From UMGS1851 sp900555605 (GTDB lineage Bacteria; Bacillota; Clostridia; UBA1212; UBA1255): a stretch of DNA of 13,044 nt. The translations under genes were made by a program, and so were the position numbers. Below the pieces are notes generated by a model that made no database searches, was not told where the DNA came from, and was given only the letters and a program-made list of their open reading frames with translations. Numbering within the stretch: the first letter of the stretch is position 1; each line of letters begins with the position of its first letter. Where the stretch lies: contig CABROF010000069.1 in NCBI GenBank assembly GCA_902472555.1, forward strand, positions 1-13,044. Reading direction: 5' to 3'. This document shows positions 6,661-13,044 of the stretch, one piece after another.

Positions 6661-7679
6661 ATGAATGTAAAAGATTTCTACTATGATTTACCTGAAGAAT
6701 TGATCGCGCAGACGCCGCTTGCGGACCGCTCCGCTTCCCGACTGCTGGTTTTGGATAAGGCGACAGGTGCTGTAACGCATAGTCATTTTAAAGAGATTTC
6801 CTCCTATCTGCGGGCCGGCGACTGTTTGGTCCTGAATGATACGCGGGTCATTCCCGCCAGATTGTACGGCGTGAAAAAGGATACCGGCGCACCGATTGAG
6901 TTTGTACTCTTAAAACGCATCAATGCTGCGGATTGGGAAGTGATTCTGCGGCCGGGAAAACGAGCAAAGCCGGGGGCGGTATTCCTGTTCGGAGAGGGTT
7001 TGCTGCAGGCGGAGGTTCTGGAAATTGTCAGCGAGGGCAACCGGATTGTCCGTTTTACCTGTGACGGAGTGTTTGAGGAAGTGCTGGACCGCATCGGTAT
7101 TATGCCGCTGCCGCCGTATATCAAGGAGAAGCTGGGGGATCCGGAGCGGTACCAGACCGTATACGCAAAGGAACGCGGCTCTGCAGCCGCTCCTACGGCC
7201 GGGCTGCATTTTACCGAATCGCTTCTGCAGCAGATTCGTCAAATGGGCGTCCATATCGTATTTGTAACGCTTCATGTGGGGCTGGGCACCTTCCGGCCCG
7301 TAAAGACGGAGAAGGTAGAAGACCATTTTATGCACCAGGAATACTATATCATCGGACAGGAAGCCTGCGATACCATCAACCGGGCCCGTGCGGCCGGCTT
7401 CTCTCAGTGGGCACCACCTCCTGCCGTGTACTGGAGACAGCTGCCGCAGAAGACGGTACCATCCGTCCGGCTTCAGGCTGGACCGGCATTTTCATCTATC
7501 CGGGATATCGTTTTAAAATCATAGACGGACTGATCACCAATTTTCATCTGCCCGAATCCACGCTGCTGATGCTGGTAAGCAGCCTGGCTGGCCGTGAGCA
7601 CGTTCTGCATGCCTACCAATGTGCTATTGCGGAGCGTTACCGCTTTTTCAGCTTTGGAGATGCAATGCTCGTGGTGTGA
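6661..7679 (+). pseudogene. queA: S-adenosylmethionine:tRNA ribosyltransferase-isomerase with a frame break
   Basis: QueA transfers and isomerises the ribose of SAM onto preQ1 in tRNA, giving epoxyqueuosine. The first part (6661-7389, about 243 codons) is clear: MNVKDFYYDLPEELIAQTPL, LVLNDTRVIPARL, PTAGLHFT, HVGLGTFRPV and MHQEYY. After INRAR the frame goes wrong and runs through 44 unrelated residues to a stop at 7524. The conserved end continues in another frame from 7392: GRLLSVGTTSCRVLE, FIYPGY, NFHLPESTLLMLV and YRFFSFGDAML, with its stop at 7677-7679. Adding back seven bases (a second CGGCCGG copy at 7391-7397) gives RAAGGRLLSVGTTS with exact family spacing and a 341-residue protein, the normal length. 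Either the gene is truly broken or this is a sequencing or assembly error. GGGAG (6644-6648) precedes the start. It follows the foldase-like gene by 55 bases, with no tgt nearby. Confidence 0.88.
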
Positions 7680-7822
7680 GTGAAATTTTGGAGCGGAAGA
7701 GAGTCCGGCGTCCGTGCAGACGATGCATTGCGTATGACGAGTACCGTTTTGGCTGATGGCGTTTTCTGTTCAGCACGAGTCCTGCAAAACGAGGATCTGG
7801 CTGTGTTTTCCGCCGGAAAATC

Positions 7823-7850
7823 TTGACATGCGGGCAGAACGTGCTATACT
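7823..7850 (+). promoter_or_regulatory. Sigma-A promoter of the ferritin gene
   Basis: A perfect TTGACA (7823-7828) and TATACT (7845-7850) are 16 bases apart, giving a leader of about 58 bases. A small palindrome, TTTTCC-GCC-GGAAAA (7806-7820), sits just before the -35 box and could be a regulator site. The 143 bases between queA and this promoter hold no gene and no clear terminator. Confidence 0.75.
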
Positions 7851-7915
7851 GTGCGTTAGAAAAGACTTACTATTGGCTGCGGCAGATACCGCTGCTTCGG
7901 AAAGGGGTATTCTAC

Positions 7916-8425
7916 ATGGATCAAAAGGTTTATGATCTGCTGAACGATCAGATCAACAAGGAGTTCTACTCGGCATATTTATACTTGGATATCGCCAATT
8001 TTTACAATTCAAAGGGGCTGGACGGATTTTCCAACTGGTATGAAATTCAGGCAAAAGAGGAACAGGATCATGCGTTGCTGATTTATCAGTATCTGCATAA
8101 TAACAGCCGGTCCGCTGCATTCAAGACCATTGATCAGCCGGATAAGGTTTTTCACACGTTAACGGATCCTCTTACGGCTGCTTTTGAGCATGAGCAGTAT
8201 GTGACCTCTCTGATCCATACGATTTACGGGGCGGCGCAGGCCGCAGGCGACTTCCGTACCATACAGTTTTTGGACTGGTTTGTGAAGGAACAGGGTGAGG
8301 AAGAAAAGAATGCTGCTGACCTGATTACGAAAATGGAGCTTTTCGGCAGCGACGCCAAAGGACTGTATATGCTTAACAGCGAATTAAAGACGCGGGTTTA
8401 CACGGCTCCCTCCTTGGTGCTGTAA
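7916..8425 (+). CDS. ftnA: Ferritin, iron-storage ferroxidase
   Basis: This 169-residue non-haem ferritin assembles into 24-subunit cages in the cytoplasm that oxidise Fe(II) and store it as mineral. The ferroxidase ligands are all visible by comparison with bacterial FtnA: E16, E49, H52 (in EEQDHALLIYQYL), E93, Q126 and E129 (in VKEQGEEEKN). The opening LLNDQINKEFYSAYLYL and the helix FSNWYEIQAKEEQDHA are typical of the family. Haem-binding Met and Dps features are not evident. The start at 7916 is set by AAAGGGG (7901-7907) eight bases upstream. A longer in-frame reading would begin inside the -35 box at 7823 and is rejected. The gene stands alone between its own promoter and terminator. 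No obvious Fur box was found. Confidence 0.95.
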   Translation: MDQKVYDLLNDQINKEFYSAYLYLDIANFYNSKGLDGFSNWYEIQAKEEQDHALLIYQYLHNNSRSAAFKTIDQPDKVFHTLTDPLTAAFEHEQYVTSLIHTIYGAAQAAGDFRTIQFLDWFVKEQGEEEKNAADLITKMELFGSDAKGLYMLNSELKTRVYTAPSLVL

Positions 8426-8444
8426 AGAGAGAATAATCCGTAAG

Positions 8445-8492
8445 AAATCCCCGGCATTTCTGCGCAGAATGCCGGGGATTTTTGCTGTTTTT
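8445..8492 (+). terminator. Intrinsic terminator after the ferritin gene
   Basis: A 14-bp perfect stem, AAATCCCCGGCATT (8445-8458) with AATGCCGGGGATTT (8468-8481), is followed by TTTTTGCTGTTTTT. It lies 20 bases after the ferritin stop codon. Confidence 0.92.
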
Positions 8493-8534
8493 ATGTAAAG
8501 GCGGTCCGGCTGCGGCAATCACCCAACGGAAAGC

Positions 8535-8569
8535 TTGCTATTTCAAAATCAGTCTGTATAATTGATTTT
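8535..8569 (+). promoter_or_regulatory. Promoter of the rightward ABC operon with an overlapping operator-like inverted repeat
   Basis: TTGCTA (8535-8540) and TATAAT (8557-8562) are 16 bases apart. The inverted repeat AAAATCA (8545-8551) and TGATTTT (8563-8569), with 11 bases between the arms, encloses the -10 box, as expected for a repressor site. The leader also has GCCCTT (8580-8585) pairing with AAGGGC (8608-8613) directly before the ribosome binding site. No regulator gene is adjacent on this side. Confidence 0.55.
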
Positions 8570-8630
8570 AGAACACAGAGCCCTTGTTTTCTGCAAAAAC
8601 GCATTTTAAGGGCGAAAAGGAGTACTGCGG

Positions 8631-9338
8631 ATGAAATTTATCATTGCACACTTATCTAAAAGCTTTGAGAAAAAAGAAGTTCTGCGGGATGTTGACTTCA
8701 CATTTGACAGCGGTAAAATTTATGGCCTTTTGGGCCGCAACGGCGCGGGAAAAACAACGCTGTTCAATTGTCTGAATCGGGATATCAGGACAGACGGCGG
8801 AAGCTTTTATTTAGAAGAGAACGGGGTTAAACGGGAGGTATCGGCTGCGGATATCGGCTATGTCCTATCTGTTCCAACTGTGCCGGAATTCCTTACAGGC
8901 CGGGAATTTCTGAAATTCTTTTTAGATATCAATGAGAAAAGGATTCCGGATCCGAAACCCATCGACGCTTATTTTGACGATATGTGCATTGCCCCGGAGG
9001 ACCGGGATAAGCTGCTGAAGGATTATTCCCACGGCATGAAAAATAAAATGCAAATGCTGATCAATATCATTGCCCGGCCGAATATTCTGCTTCTGGACGA
9101 ACCGCTGACTTCCCTGGACGTGGTGGTGGCGGAAGAAATGAAGCAGATGCTTCGCAATCTGAAAATAGGACGTATTACGATATTTTCTACTCATATCATG
9201 GACCTTGCGCTGGACTTGTGCGATGAGATCGTGCTGCTGAACCGCGGAGAACTGGAGCTTGTGGATAAGGCCCATCTGGACAATCAGGAATTTAAAGAAA
9301 AGATTATTGCGGCTTTGCGGGAGGAAGGTCATGAATAG
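8631..9338 (+). CDS. ABC transporter ATP-binding protein
   Basis: This 235-residue nucleotide-binding subunit would power transport with the permease that follows. Visible motifs are Walker A GRNGAGKTT (35-43), signature YSHGM (132-136) in place of LSGGQ, Walker B ILLLDEP (152-158) with catalytic E157, D-loop SLD and switch H188 (STH). The Q-loop glutamine is not evident: the region reads YVLSVPTVPEFL. The variant signature and short length fit the exporter families related to YtrB, BcrA and YxlF rather than importers. AAAAGGAG (8615-8622) is eight bases before the ATG. The stop overlaps the permease start by eight bases. The substrate cannot be inferred: no antimicrobial peptide, lantibiotic or two-component genes are next to it. 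Confidence 0.93.
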   Translation: MKFIIAHLSKSFEKKEVLRDVDFTFDSGKIYGLLGRNGAGKTTLFNCLNRDIRTDGGSFYLEENGVKREVSAADIGYVLSVPTVPEFLTGREFLKFFLDINEKRIPDPKPIDAYFDDMCIAPEDRDKLLKDYSHGMKNKMQMLINIIARPNILLLDEPLTSLDVVVAEEMKQMLRNLKIGRITIFSTHIMDLALDLCDEIVLLNRGELELVDKAHLDNQEFKEKIIAALREEGHE

Positions 9339-10902
9339 AACGCTCCGGCTTTCCTTTTCTCTGAAAAATACCTATCGGGTCAACAGTATTTTGTATTCTC
9401 TAAAACAGGTGCCGCTTCTGAAGAGACTACTGCCCGAAGAGCTGTACAGTGTGCCTGCGCTGAAAATTTTGGCGAATATCCTTTCCGTAATATGGGAGTT
9501 TTTTTCTATATTCATAGGGAAATTCATTTATTTTGCGGCTATGATCATAGCCCCCGCGACGTTGTATGACTCGGCGGCGCCGGCAGAACTGTTCCTTCAT
9601 ATCCTTTTATTTCTAACGATCATCGGCGCTTTTGCAAACACCTATATCTTCAACCCTACCCGTGATAAATATTATGCGCTGATACTGATGCGCATGGATG
9701 CCCGGGCATATACCCTGGTGAATTACGGCTATGCCATCGGAAAGGTCCTGGCGGGTTTTCTGCCTTTTGCGCTTCTCTTCGGGCGCATGGCAGCCGTCCC
9801 TCTTTGGCAGTGCCTGCTGATTCCGTTTTTTGTCGCAGGCCTGAAACTAACCGTGACAGCAATTTCTCTGCGGCATTATGAACGGACAGGGGAAACCGCG
9901 CATGAAAACAGACTCAGCAGATATGCATGGCTTGGGATGTTTCTGCTTCTGGCTGCGGCCTACGGCCTTCCGGCTGCCGGCATTCTGGTCCCGGCTCCGG
10001 CAGCGGCAGGGATCATGATTCTTTTTATTCTTTCCGGAATCGCCGCACTGCGGAAGCTAAATACCTTCCGCAGCTATCAGGAGCTGTACCGCCGGATCCT
10101 GACAGAATCCATAAATCAGATGGATGCTGCGGAAAAAGCTGCCAAGACCCAGAGTCAGAAGGTGATATCCGCAGATGCGAAAATCACCAGCCGCAAAAAA
10201 GGTTTTGAATATCTCAATGAATTGTTTGTTAAGCGGCATCGGAAAATTCTCTGGAAAGCTTCCAAACGGATTACCGCGGTATGCGTGTGCCTGATATCCG
10301 GCGTGCTGCTGGCGTTTTATTTAACACCGGAGGTCAAAGAAACGGTCAACACGGTACTGCTGAACTCCCTGCCGTATTTTGTATTCATTATGTACGCGAT
10401 TAACCGCGGGACCGGATTCACCCGGGCACTGTTTATGAACTGCGATCACAGTCTGCTGACCTATTCTTTTTACAAAGAGCCGAAGCTTGTGCTGGAGCTA
10501 TTCCGGATTCGCCTGCGGGAAATCATCAAGATCAACCTTCCTCCTGCCGCTGCCTTGGGCGCCGGTCTGGCCGTGCTGCTTTATGCTTCGGGGGGCGCAG
10601 ATCATCCGCTGACTTACGGCGTACTGTTCGTATCCGTGGTGTGCCTGAGCATATTCTTTTCTGTTCATTATCTGACGATTTACTACCTGCTGCAGCCGTA
10701 TAATGCGGGTACTGAGATGAAGAGCGGGACGTATCAGATGGTACTCTCCGCAACGTATCTGATCTGCTTTTTTATGATGTATCTGAAAATGCCGACGCTG
10801 CTGTTCGGTGTGATGACCATCTTGTTCTGCATCCTGTATTGCGCCGCGGCGTGTATTCTGATTTATAAGCTGGCGCCGAAGACCTTCCGCCTGCGTACAT
10901 AA
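9331..10902 (+). CDS. ABC transporter permease, large (about 12 helices)
   Basis: This 523-residue membrane protein pairs with the ATPase before it. Hydrophobic segments fall into two groups, about six before residue 240 and six after 310, separated by a polar, Lys-rich cytoplasmic stretch (about 240-310) that includes NQMDAAEKAAKTQSQ. It may thus be a fused double half-permease, although I see no clear sequence repeat between halves. I do not recognise the subfamily. The ATG at 9331 is chosen because GGGAGGAAGG (9319-9328) precedes it directly and because an earlier in-frame start at 9259 would lie deep in the ATPase gene. The overlap with the ATPase suggests coupled translation. The gene ends 25 bases from the end of the oppositely directed permease, with no terminator visible. 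Confidence 0.85.
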   Translation: MNRTLRLSFSLKNTYRVNSILYSLKQVPLLKRLLPEELYSVPALKILANILSVIWEFFSIFIGKFIYFAAMIIAPATLYDSAAPAELFLHILLFLTIIGAFANTYIFNPTRDKYYALILMRMDARAYTLVNYGYAIGKVLAGFLPFALLFGRMAAVPLWQCLLIPFFVAGLKLTVTAISLRHYERTGETAHENRLSRYAWLGMFLLLAAAYGLPAAGILVPAPAAAGIMILFILSGIAALRKLNTFRSYQELYRRILTESINQMDAAEKAAKTQSQKVISADAKITSRKKGFEYLNELFVKRHRKILWKASKRITAVCVCLISGVLLAFYLTPEVKETVNTVLLNSLPYFVFIMYAINRGTGFTRALFMNCDHSLLTYSFYKEPKLVLELFRIRLREIIKINLPPAAALGAGLAVLLYASGGADHPLTYGVLFVSVVCLSIFFSVHYLTIYYLLQPYNAGTEMKSGTYQMVLSATYLICFFMMYLKMPTLLFGVMTILFCILYCAAACILIYKLAPKTFRLRT

Positions 10903-10927
10903 GCGGCAGCCCTCCGCGCCTGGGATT

Positions 10928-11566
10928 TTACAGATCGACTTTTTCAAAGCGTTTTGCAGCAATTCGATATGCCAGCAGCATCCCGCCGGCATAGCATAGC
11001 AGTCCGAAAGGCAGAATCGGGGCCTGCCGGAGCAGTGCCGCCGGAGCCGTGCTGTCCAGATAGGCGCAGCCGGGAAAATGGACGACTCCTTCTATGACGA
11101 GCATAGCCGGAATGACCGGAAGCATGGCCAGCAAAAAGGACTTGCCTGCTTTGTAGCCGGATTGATAGTAAGCCGGGAAAAAAATCAGATCGAATACAGC
11201 AAAGACCAGCAGTCCGCAGCCGTACCAAGCGAGATTCGGATCCATCCCCACCGGGTTGTTGGGAATGTGCAGGGTGCTCCGCAGAACCGCAAAGGGAACG
11301 GAAATCAGCAGCTGCCCAAGCTGCGCAGAGGCAATCAGCAGACATTTTGCCCGAACCACCTCCCGCTTTCTGACCGGCAGAATCGCGGTATACCAGGCAT
11401 CGTTATTTTCCCTGGAAAACAGAAAGGTAATAAAAGGCGCCAGACAGCCGAACATAAAAATGACAGAATACGGGTAGGACGGTACGATTACGAGACAGCC
11501 CAGCAGCATGAAAATATAAAGTGTTGGATGCGCGGCCAATGCGTATTCCTTATAAAGCAGGTTCAT
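10928..11566 (-). CDS. ABC-2 type transporter permease
   Basis: This 212-residue membrane protein has about six hydrophobic segments. After the second helix comes FLFSRENNDAWYTAILPVRKREVVRAK, a loop typical of ABC-2 permeases of the ABC2_membrane_5 kind (LPxxRxxxVxAK). It is the last gene of a regulator-ATPase-permease operon, and its start overlaps the ATPase gene by 17 bases (11550-11566). GGAGGGAG on the minus strand just upstream (11578-11571) is its ribosome binding site. The complex probably exports a small hydrophobic compound or peptide, or acts on lipid, but the sequence does not say which. With one half-size permease, two copies are expected per transporter. Confidence 0.85.
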   Translation of the reverse strand: MNLLYKEYALAAHPTLYIFMLLGCLVIVPSYPYSVIFMFGCLAPFITFLFSRENNDAWYTAILPVRKREVVRAKCLLIASAQLGQLLISVPFAVLRSTLHIPNNPVGMDPNLAWYGCGLLVFAVFDLIFFPAYYQSGYKAGKSFLLAMLPVIPAMLVIEGVVHFPGCAYLDSTAPAALLRQAPILPFGLLCYAGGMLLAYRIAAKRFEKVDL

Positions 11567-12308
11567 CCCGCTCCCTCCTTTCCGTGCGCAGCATGATTTC
11601 CTCCAGTGTCAGCGGCGCCGTGTCTTCTTTTTCCTTCAGATGTGCAAAAGAAGCGAGAAAGGTTTCCATATCGGCACTTTTCAGAACCTGTCCGCCGCGG
11701 ATATACGTGATATCGTCTGCGCAGCGGTCCAGATCCGAGGTGATATGCGTGGAAAATAGGATGCAGCGTGTTCCGTCCGATACGATCCTTTTGAAAATAT
11801 GAAGCAGCTCATCGCGGGAGACCGGGTCCAGTCCGCTGGTGGGTTCATCTAAAATTAGCAGCTTTGCATGATGGGAGAGGGCCAGGGCCAGCAGATACTT
11901 GACCTTCATGCCATTGGAGAGCTCTTTAAACTTCTTCTGTTCATTGAGATCAAATTGCTTCAGATAGCCTTCATATTTGTTCTGGTCCCAGCGCGTATAA
12001 AATCTGCGGGTTACGGCAGTAACCGACGAGAGCTTTTTCAGCGGATAAAAGTCGATTCCGCCGAATACAACGCCGATTTCCTGTTTGCATTCCTTTTCAG
12101 CCTGCCGAAAATCTTTGCCGAACATCCGAACTGTGCCGCCGTCAGGCTGCACCATATTTAAAATTGCTTTCAGGGCTGTGGTTTTCCCTGCGCCGTTTTT
12201 ACCGATCAGTCCCATAATGCGGCCGGAACAAAGTGAAAAAGAAACATCCTGCAGCGCAAAACCAGGATAAGTCTTTGTCAGGCCTTTCACGCAAAGAGAA
12301 TCCGTCAT
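11550..12308 (-). CDS. ABC transporter ATP-binding protein
   Basis: This 252-residue ATPase has Walker A GKNGAGKTT (36-44), signature LSNGMK (130-135), Walker B LLILDEP (150-156) with catalytic E155, D-loop SGLD and H187 in STH. The Q-loop glutamine is replaced (GVVFGGIDFY). The overall pattern resembles YtrB-like exporters controlled by a small adjacent regulator. After residue 225 there is a tail, LTLEEIMLRTERRERDE, the LEEIF-like end common in these exporters. Its ATG overlaps the stop of the regulator gene as ATGA (12305-12308), and its 3' end overlaps the permease gene, so the three are translated from one transcript. It is clearly a different branch from the rightward ATPase at 8631. 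Confidence 0.94.
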   Translation of the reverse strand: MTDSLCVKGLTKTYPGFALQDVSFSLCSGRIMGLIGKNGAGKTTALKAILNMVQPDGGTVRMFGKDFRQAEKECKQEIGVVFGGIDFYPLKKLSSVTAVTRRFYTRWDQNKYEGYLKQFDLNEQKKFKELSNGMKVKYLLALALSHHAKLLILDEPTSGLDPVSRDELLHIFKRIVSDGTRCILFSTHITSDLDRCADDITYIRGGQVLKSADMETFLASFAHLKEKEDTAPLTLEEIMLRTERRERDEPAL

Positions 12309-12793
12309 AGTCCAGAATCCTCCGTTCCGGCCGATTCGGAGTCCGTCATTTGCAGCGCGCTTTGAAATAATTCCGCGTTTTTCAGAAAAACCTCTCCCGG
12401 CACCAACGCCAGTCCTGCGGAACCCGGATTTTCATCTCCGAGCACGACCAGCAGATCCCCGGGTTGGATACGAAAAATATCCCGCGCTTTTTTGGGAAGA
12501 ACGATCTGACCGCGTTCCCCCACCTTCACGGTTCCGAACAGATGTTTTCCCTTCGGCGGAATACCGATCTTTTCTCTTGCTTGATCAAAATAGAGCAGGT
12601 CATCCACAGAGACTTGATATAATTCGGCCAGCGCCCCGCAGTTGATGATATCCGGAGTCGTCTCCCCGGATTCCCATTTTGCCACAGCCTGCCTGGATAC
12701 GCCGACCTTTTCCGCGACGGCTTCCTGGGAGTATTTATAATACTGCCGCAGCGCCGTTAAATTCCGAGAAATACAAATTTGCTGATCTTTCAT
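12305..12793 (-). CDS. XRE-type HTH regulator fused to an AbrB-like domain
   Basis: This 162-residue protein has an N-terminal XRE helix-turn-helix (about 9-64: SQEAVAEKVGVSRQAVAKWESG, then the usual LAELYQVSVDDLL). A C-terminal AbrB/MazE-like swapped-hairpin segment follows (about 85-120: FGTVKVGERGQIVLPKKAR, then FRIQPGD). Both parts are DNA-binding folds, though the C-terminal one may serve only for dimerisation. As first gene of the ABC operon it most likely controls that operon. The start at 12793 is chosen because GGAGG (12808-12804) is 10 bases before it and the extended -10 box implies transcription starting near 12810. The ATG at 12802 would be only one base from the ribosome binding site, and one at 12844 lies upstream of the promoter. 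The last 25 residues are polar and acidic. Confidence 0.9.
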   Translation of the reverse strand: MKDQQICISRNLTALRQYYKYSQEAVAEKVGVSRQAVAKWESGETTPDIINCGALAELYQVSVDDLLYFDQAREKIGIPPKGKHLFGTVKVGERGQIVLPKKARDIFRIQPGDLLVVLGDENPGSAGLALVPGEVFLKNAELFQSALQMTDSESAGTEDSGL

Positions 12794-12816
12794 ATTTTTC
12801 ATACCTCCTGCACCAT

Positions 12817-12825
12817 AGTATAGCA
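12817..12825 (-). promoter_or_regulatory. Extended -10 promoter of the XRE-ABC operon
   Basis: On the minus strand TGCTATACT (12825-12817) is an extended -10 box. The -35 position has only TGTGTT (12845-12840), so the promoter may need help or be weak. Transcription would begin near 12810, just before the GGAGG site. Confidence 0.5.
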
Positions 12826-12847
12826 GGACTTTTTCAAAAAACACACC

Positions 12848-12880
12848 AACCGGAAATAACGATATTTGTTATTTCCGGTT
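12848..12880. repeat. 13-bp perfect inverted repeat between the XRE regulator and birA
   Basis: AACCGGAAATAAC (12848-12860) and GTTATTTCCGGTT (12868-12880) enclose seven AT-rich bases. It lies just upstream of the weak -35 region of the leftward operon and before the birA promoter. A dimeric regulator's operator is the simplest reading. It could be autoregulation by the XRE-AbrB protein, but that is inference. A terminator is less likely: no T-run follows on the plus strand, and on the minus strand one comes only after seven bases. Confidence 0.7.
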
Positions 12881-12907
12881 GCGCCGCGCCGTATTCTGCG
12901 CTGCCCC

Positions 12908-12936
12908 GCGACAGGAAAATCGGTTTGTGGTATAAT
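12908..12936 (+). promoter_or_regulatory. Extended -10 promoter of the birA-like gene
   Basis: TGGTATAAT is a perfect extended -10 (TATAAT 12931-12936), with GCGACA (12908-12913) 17 bases upstream as a modest -35. The leader to the ATG is about 40 bases. Confidence 0.65.
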
Positions 12937-12982
12937 ATTCCTCATAAAATAAGATCACGCAGGAAAGGATGAAAGGGACCTT

Positions 12983-13044
12983 ATGGCGGTGAAAGAAGAA
13001 ATTCTGCAGATTTTAGAAAGCAACCGCGGCAAGCCGTTGTCCGG
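12983..13044 (+). CDS. birA: Probable BirA-type biotin ligase/repressor, N-terminal end (cut by the window)
   Basis: Only 20 full codons are visible: MAVKEEILQILESNRGKPLSG. This matches the first winged-helix stretch of bifunctional BirA in Firmicutes, where KEEIL, then LxxNxGxxxSGEELA, is usual. BirA attaches biotin to carboxylase carrier proteins and, with the helix-turn-helix part, represses biotin genes. GAAAGGGA (12972-12979) is the ribosome binding site. With so little sequence, another winged-helix regulator with the same opening is possible. No BirA operator was seen upstream. Confidence 0.6.
   Translation, partial: MAVKEEILQILESNRGKPLS

Noticed and set aside
7390..7410. Programmed ribosomal frameshifting in queA
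   Set aside because: There is no slippery heptamer or following stem-loop. A simple frame slip would also leave GGR of the GGRxxSVGTTS region two residues short, while a seven-base loss explains the spacing exactly.
7823..7915. N-terminal extension of ferritin
   Set aside because: The extension begins inside the TTGACA box, and ferritins start at the MDxKVYDLLNxQ position.
10903..10927. Possible terminator between the convergent permease genes
   Set aside because: Only a 4-bp GCGG/CCGC pairing is present and no U-tract follows on either strand.
12848..12880. BirA operator upstream of birA
   Set aside because: The arms AACCGGAAATAAC do not match the known TTGTTAACC/GGTTAAC type of BirA site in Firmicutes.

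Overview
The window looks like a chromosomal segment of an anaerobic, spore-forming member of the Clostridia (Firmicutes), with roughly balanced base composition. The main evidence is spoVT, a YabO-type rqcP directly behind mazG, PrsA/SurA-like lipoprotein foldases, strong GGAGG-type ribosome binding sites and sigma-A style promoters. I cannot name the genus. Most of the content is core genome. The accessory-looking part is two ABC transporter operons in the right third.

Left part (1-3604). A truncated tRNA adenosine deaminase gene (tadA) reads leftwards from a compact divergent promoter region. Reading right from it are mazG (NTP pyrophosphohydrolase) and rqcP (S4-domain ribosome quality control factor), which overlap by 11 bases. 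A cluster of hairpins follows, then a 756-residue lipoprotein holding two complete SurA/PrsA-like foldase modules in tandem. A strong hairpin terminator separates this from spoVT, which converges on it.

Middle (3767-7679). spoVT (minus) is divergent from a rightward unit that starts at a clear promoter: a six-helix membrane protein of unknown function, a membrane-anchored foldase-like protein related to the tandem foldase, and queA. The queA reading frame is broken. Its last third lies in another frame, and the break fits loss of one copy of a 7-base tandem repeat. Whether this is a real mutation or a sequence error cannot be told from the window.

Right part (7680-13044). A ferritin gene has its own promoter and terminator. 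An ABC exporter follows (ATPase plus a 523-residue permease), driven by a promoter whose -10 box lies inside an inverted repeat. A second ABC exporter operon (XRE-AbrB fusion regulator, ATPase, ABC-2 permease) reads leftwards and meets the first one tail to tail with 25 bases between them. Its regulator is divergent from the start of a birA-like gene, and a 13-bp perfect inverted repeat lies between the two promoters.

I found no tRNA or rRNA gene, insertion sequence, CRISPR array or phage gene. The points most worth a second look are the queA frame break, the three related foldase modules with stepwise loss of parvulin active-site histidines, the degenerate C-terminal half of MazG, and the XRE-AbrB regulator with its palindrome.
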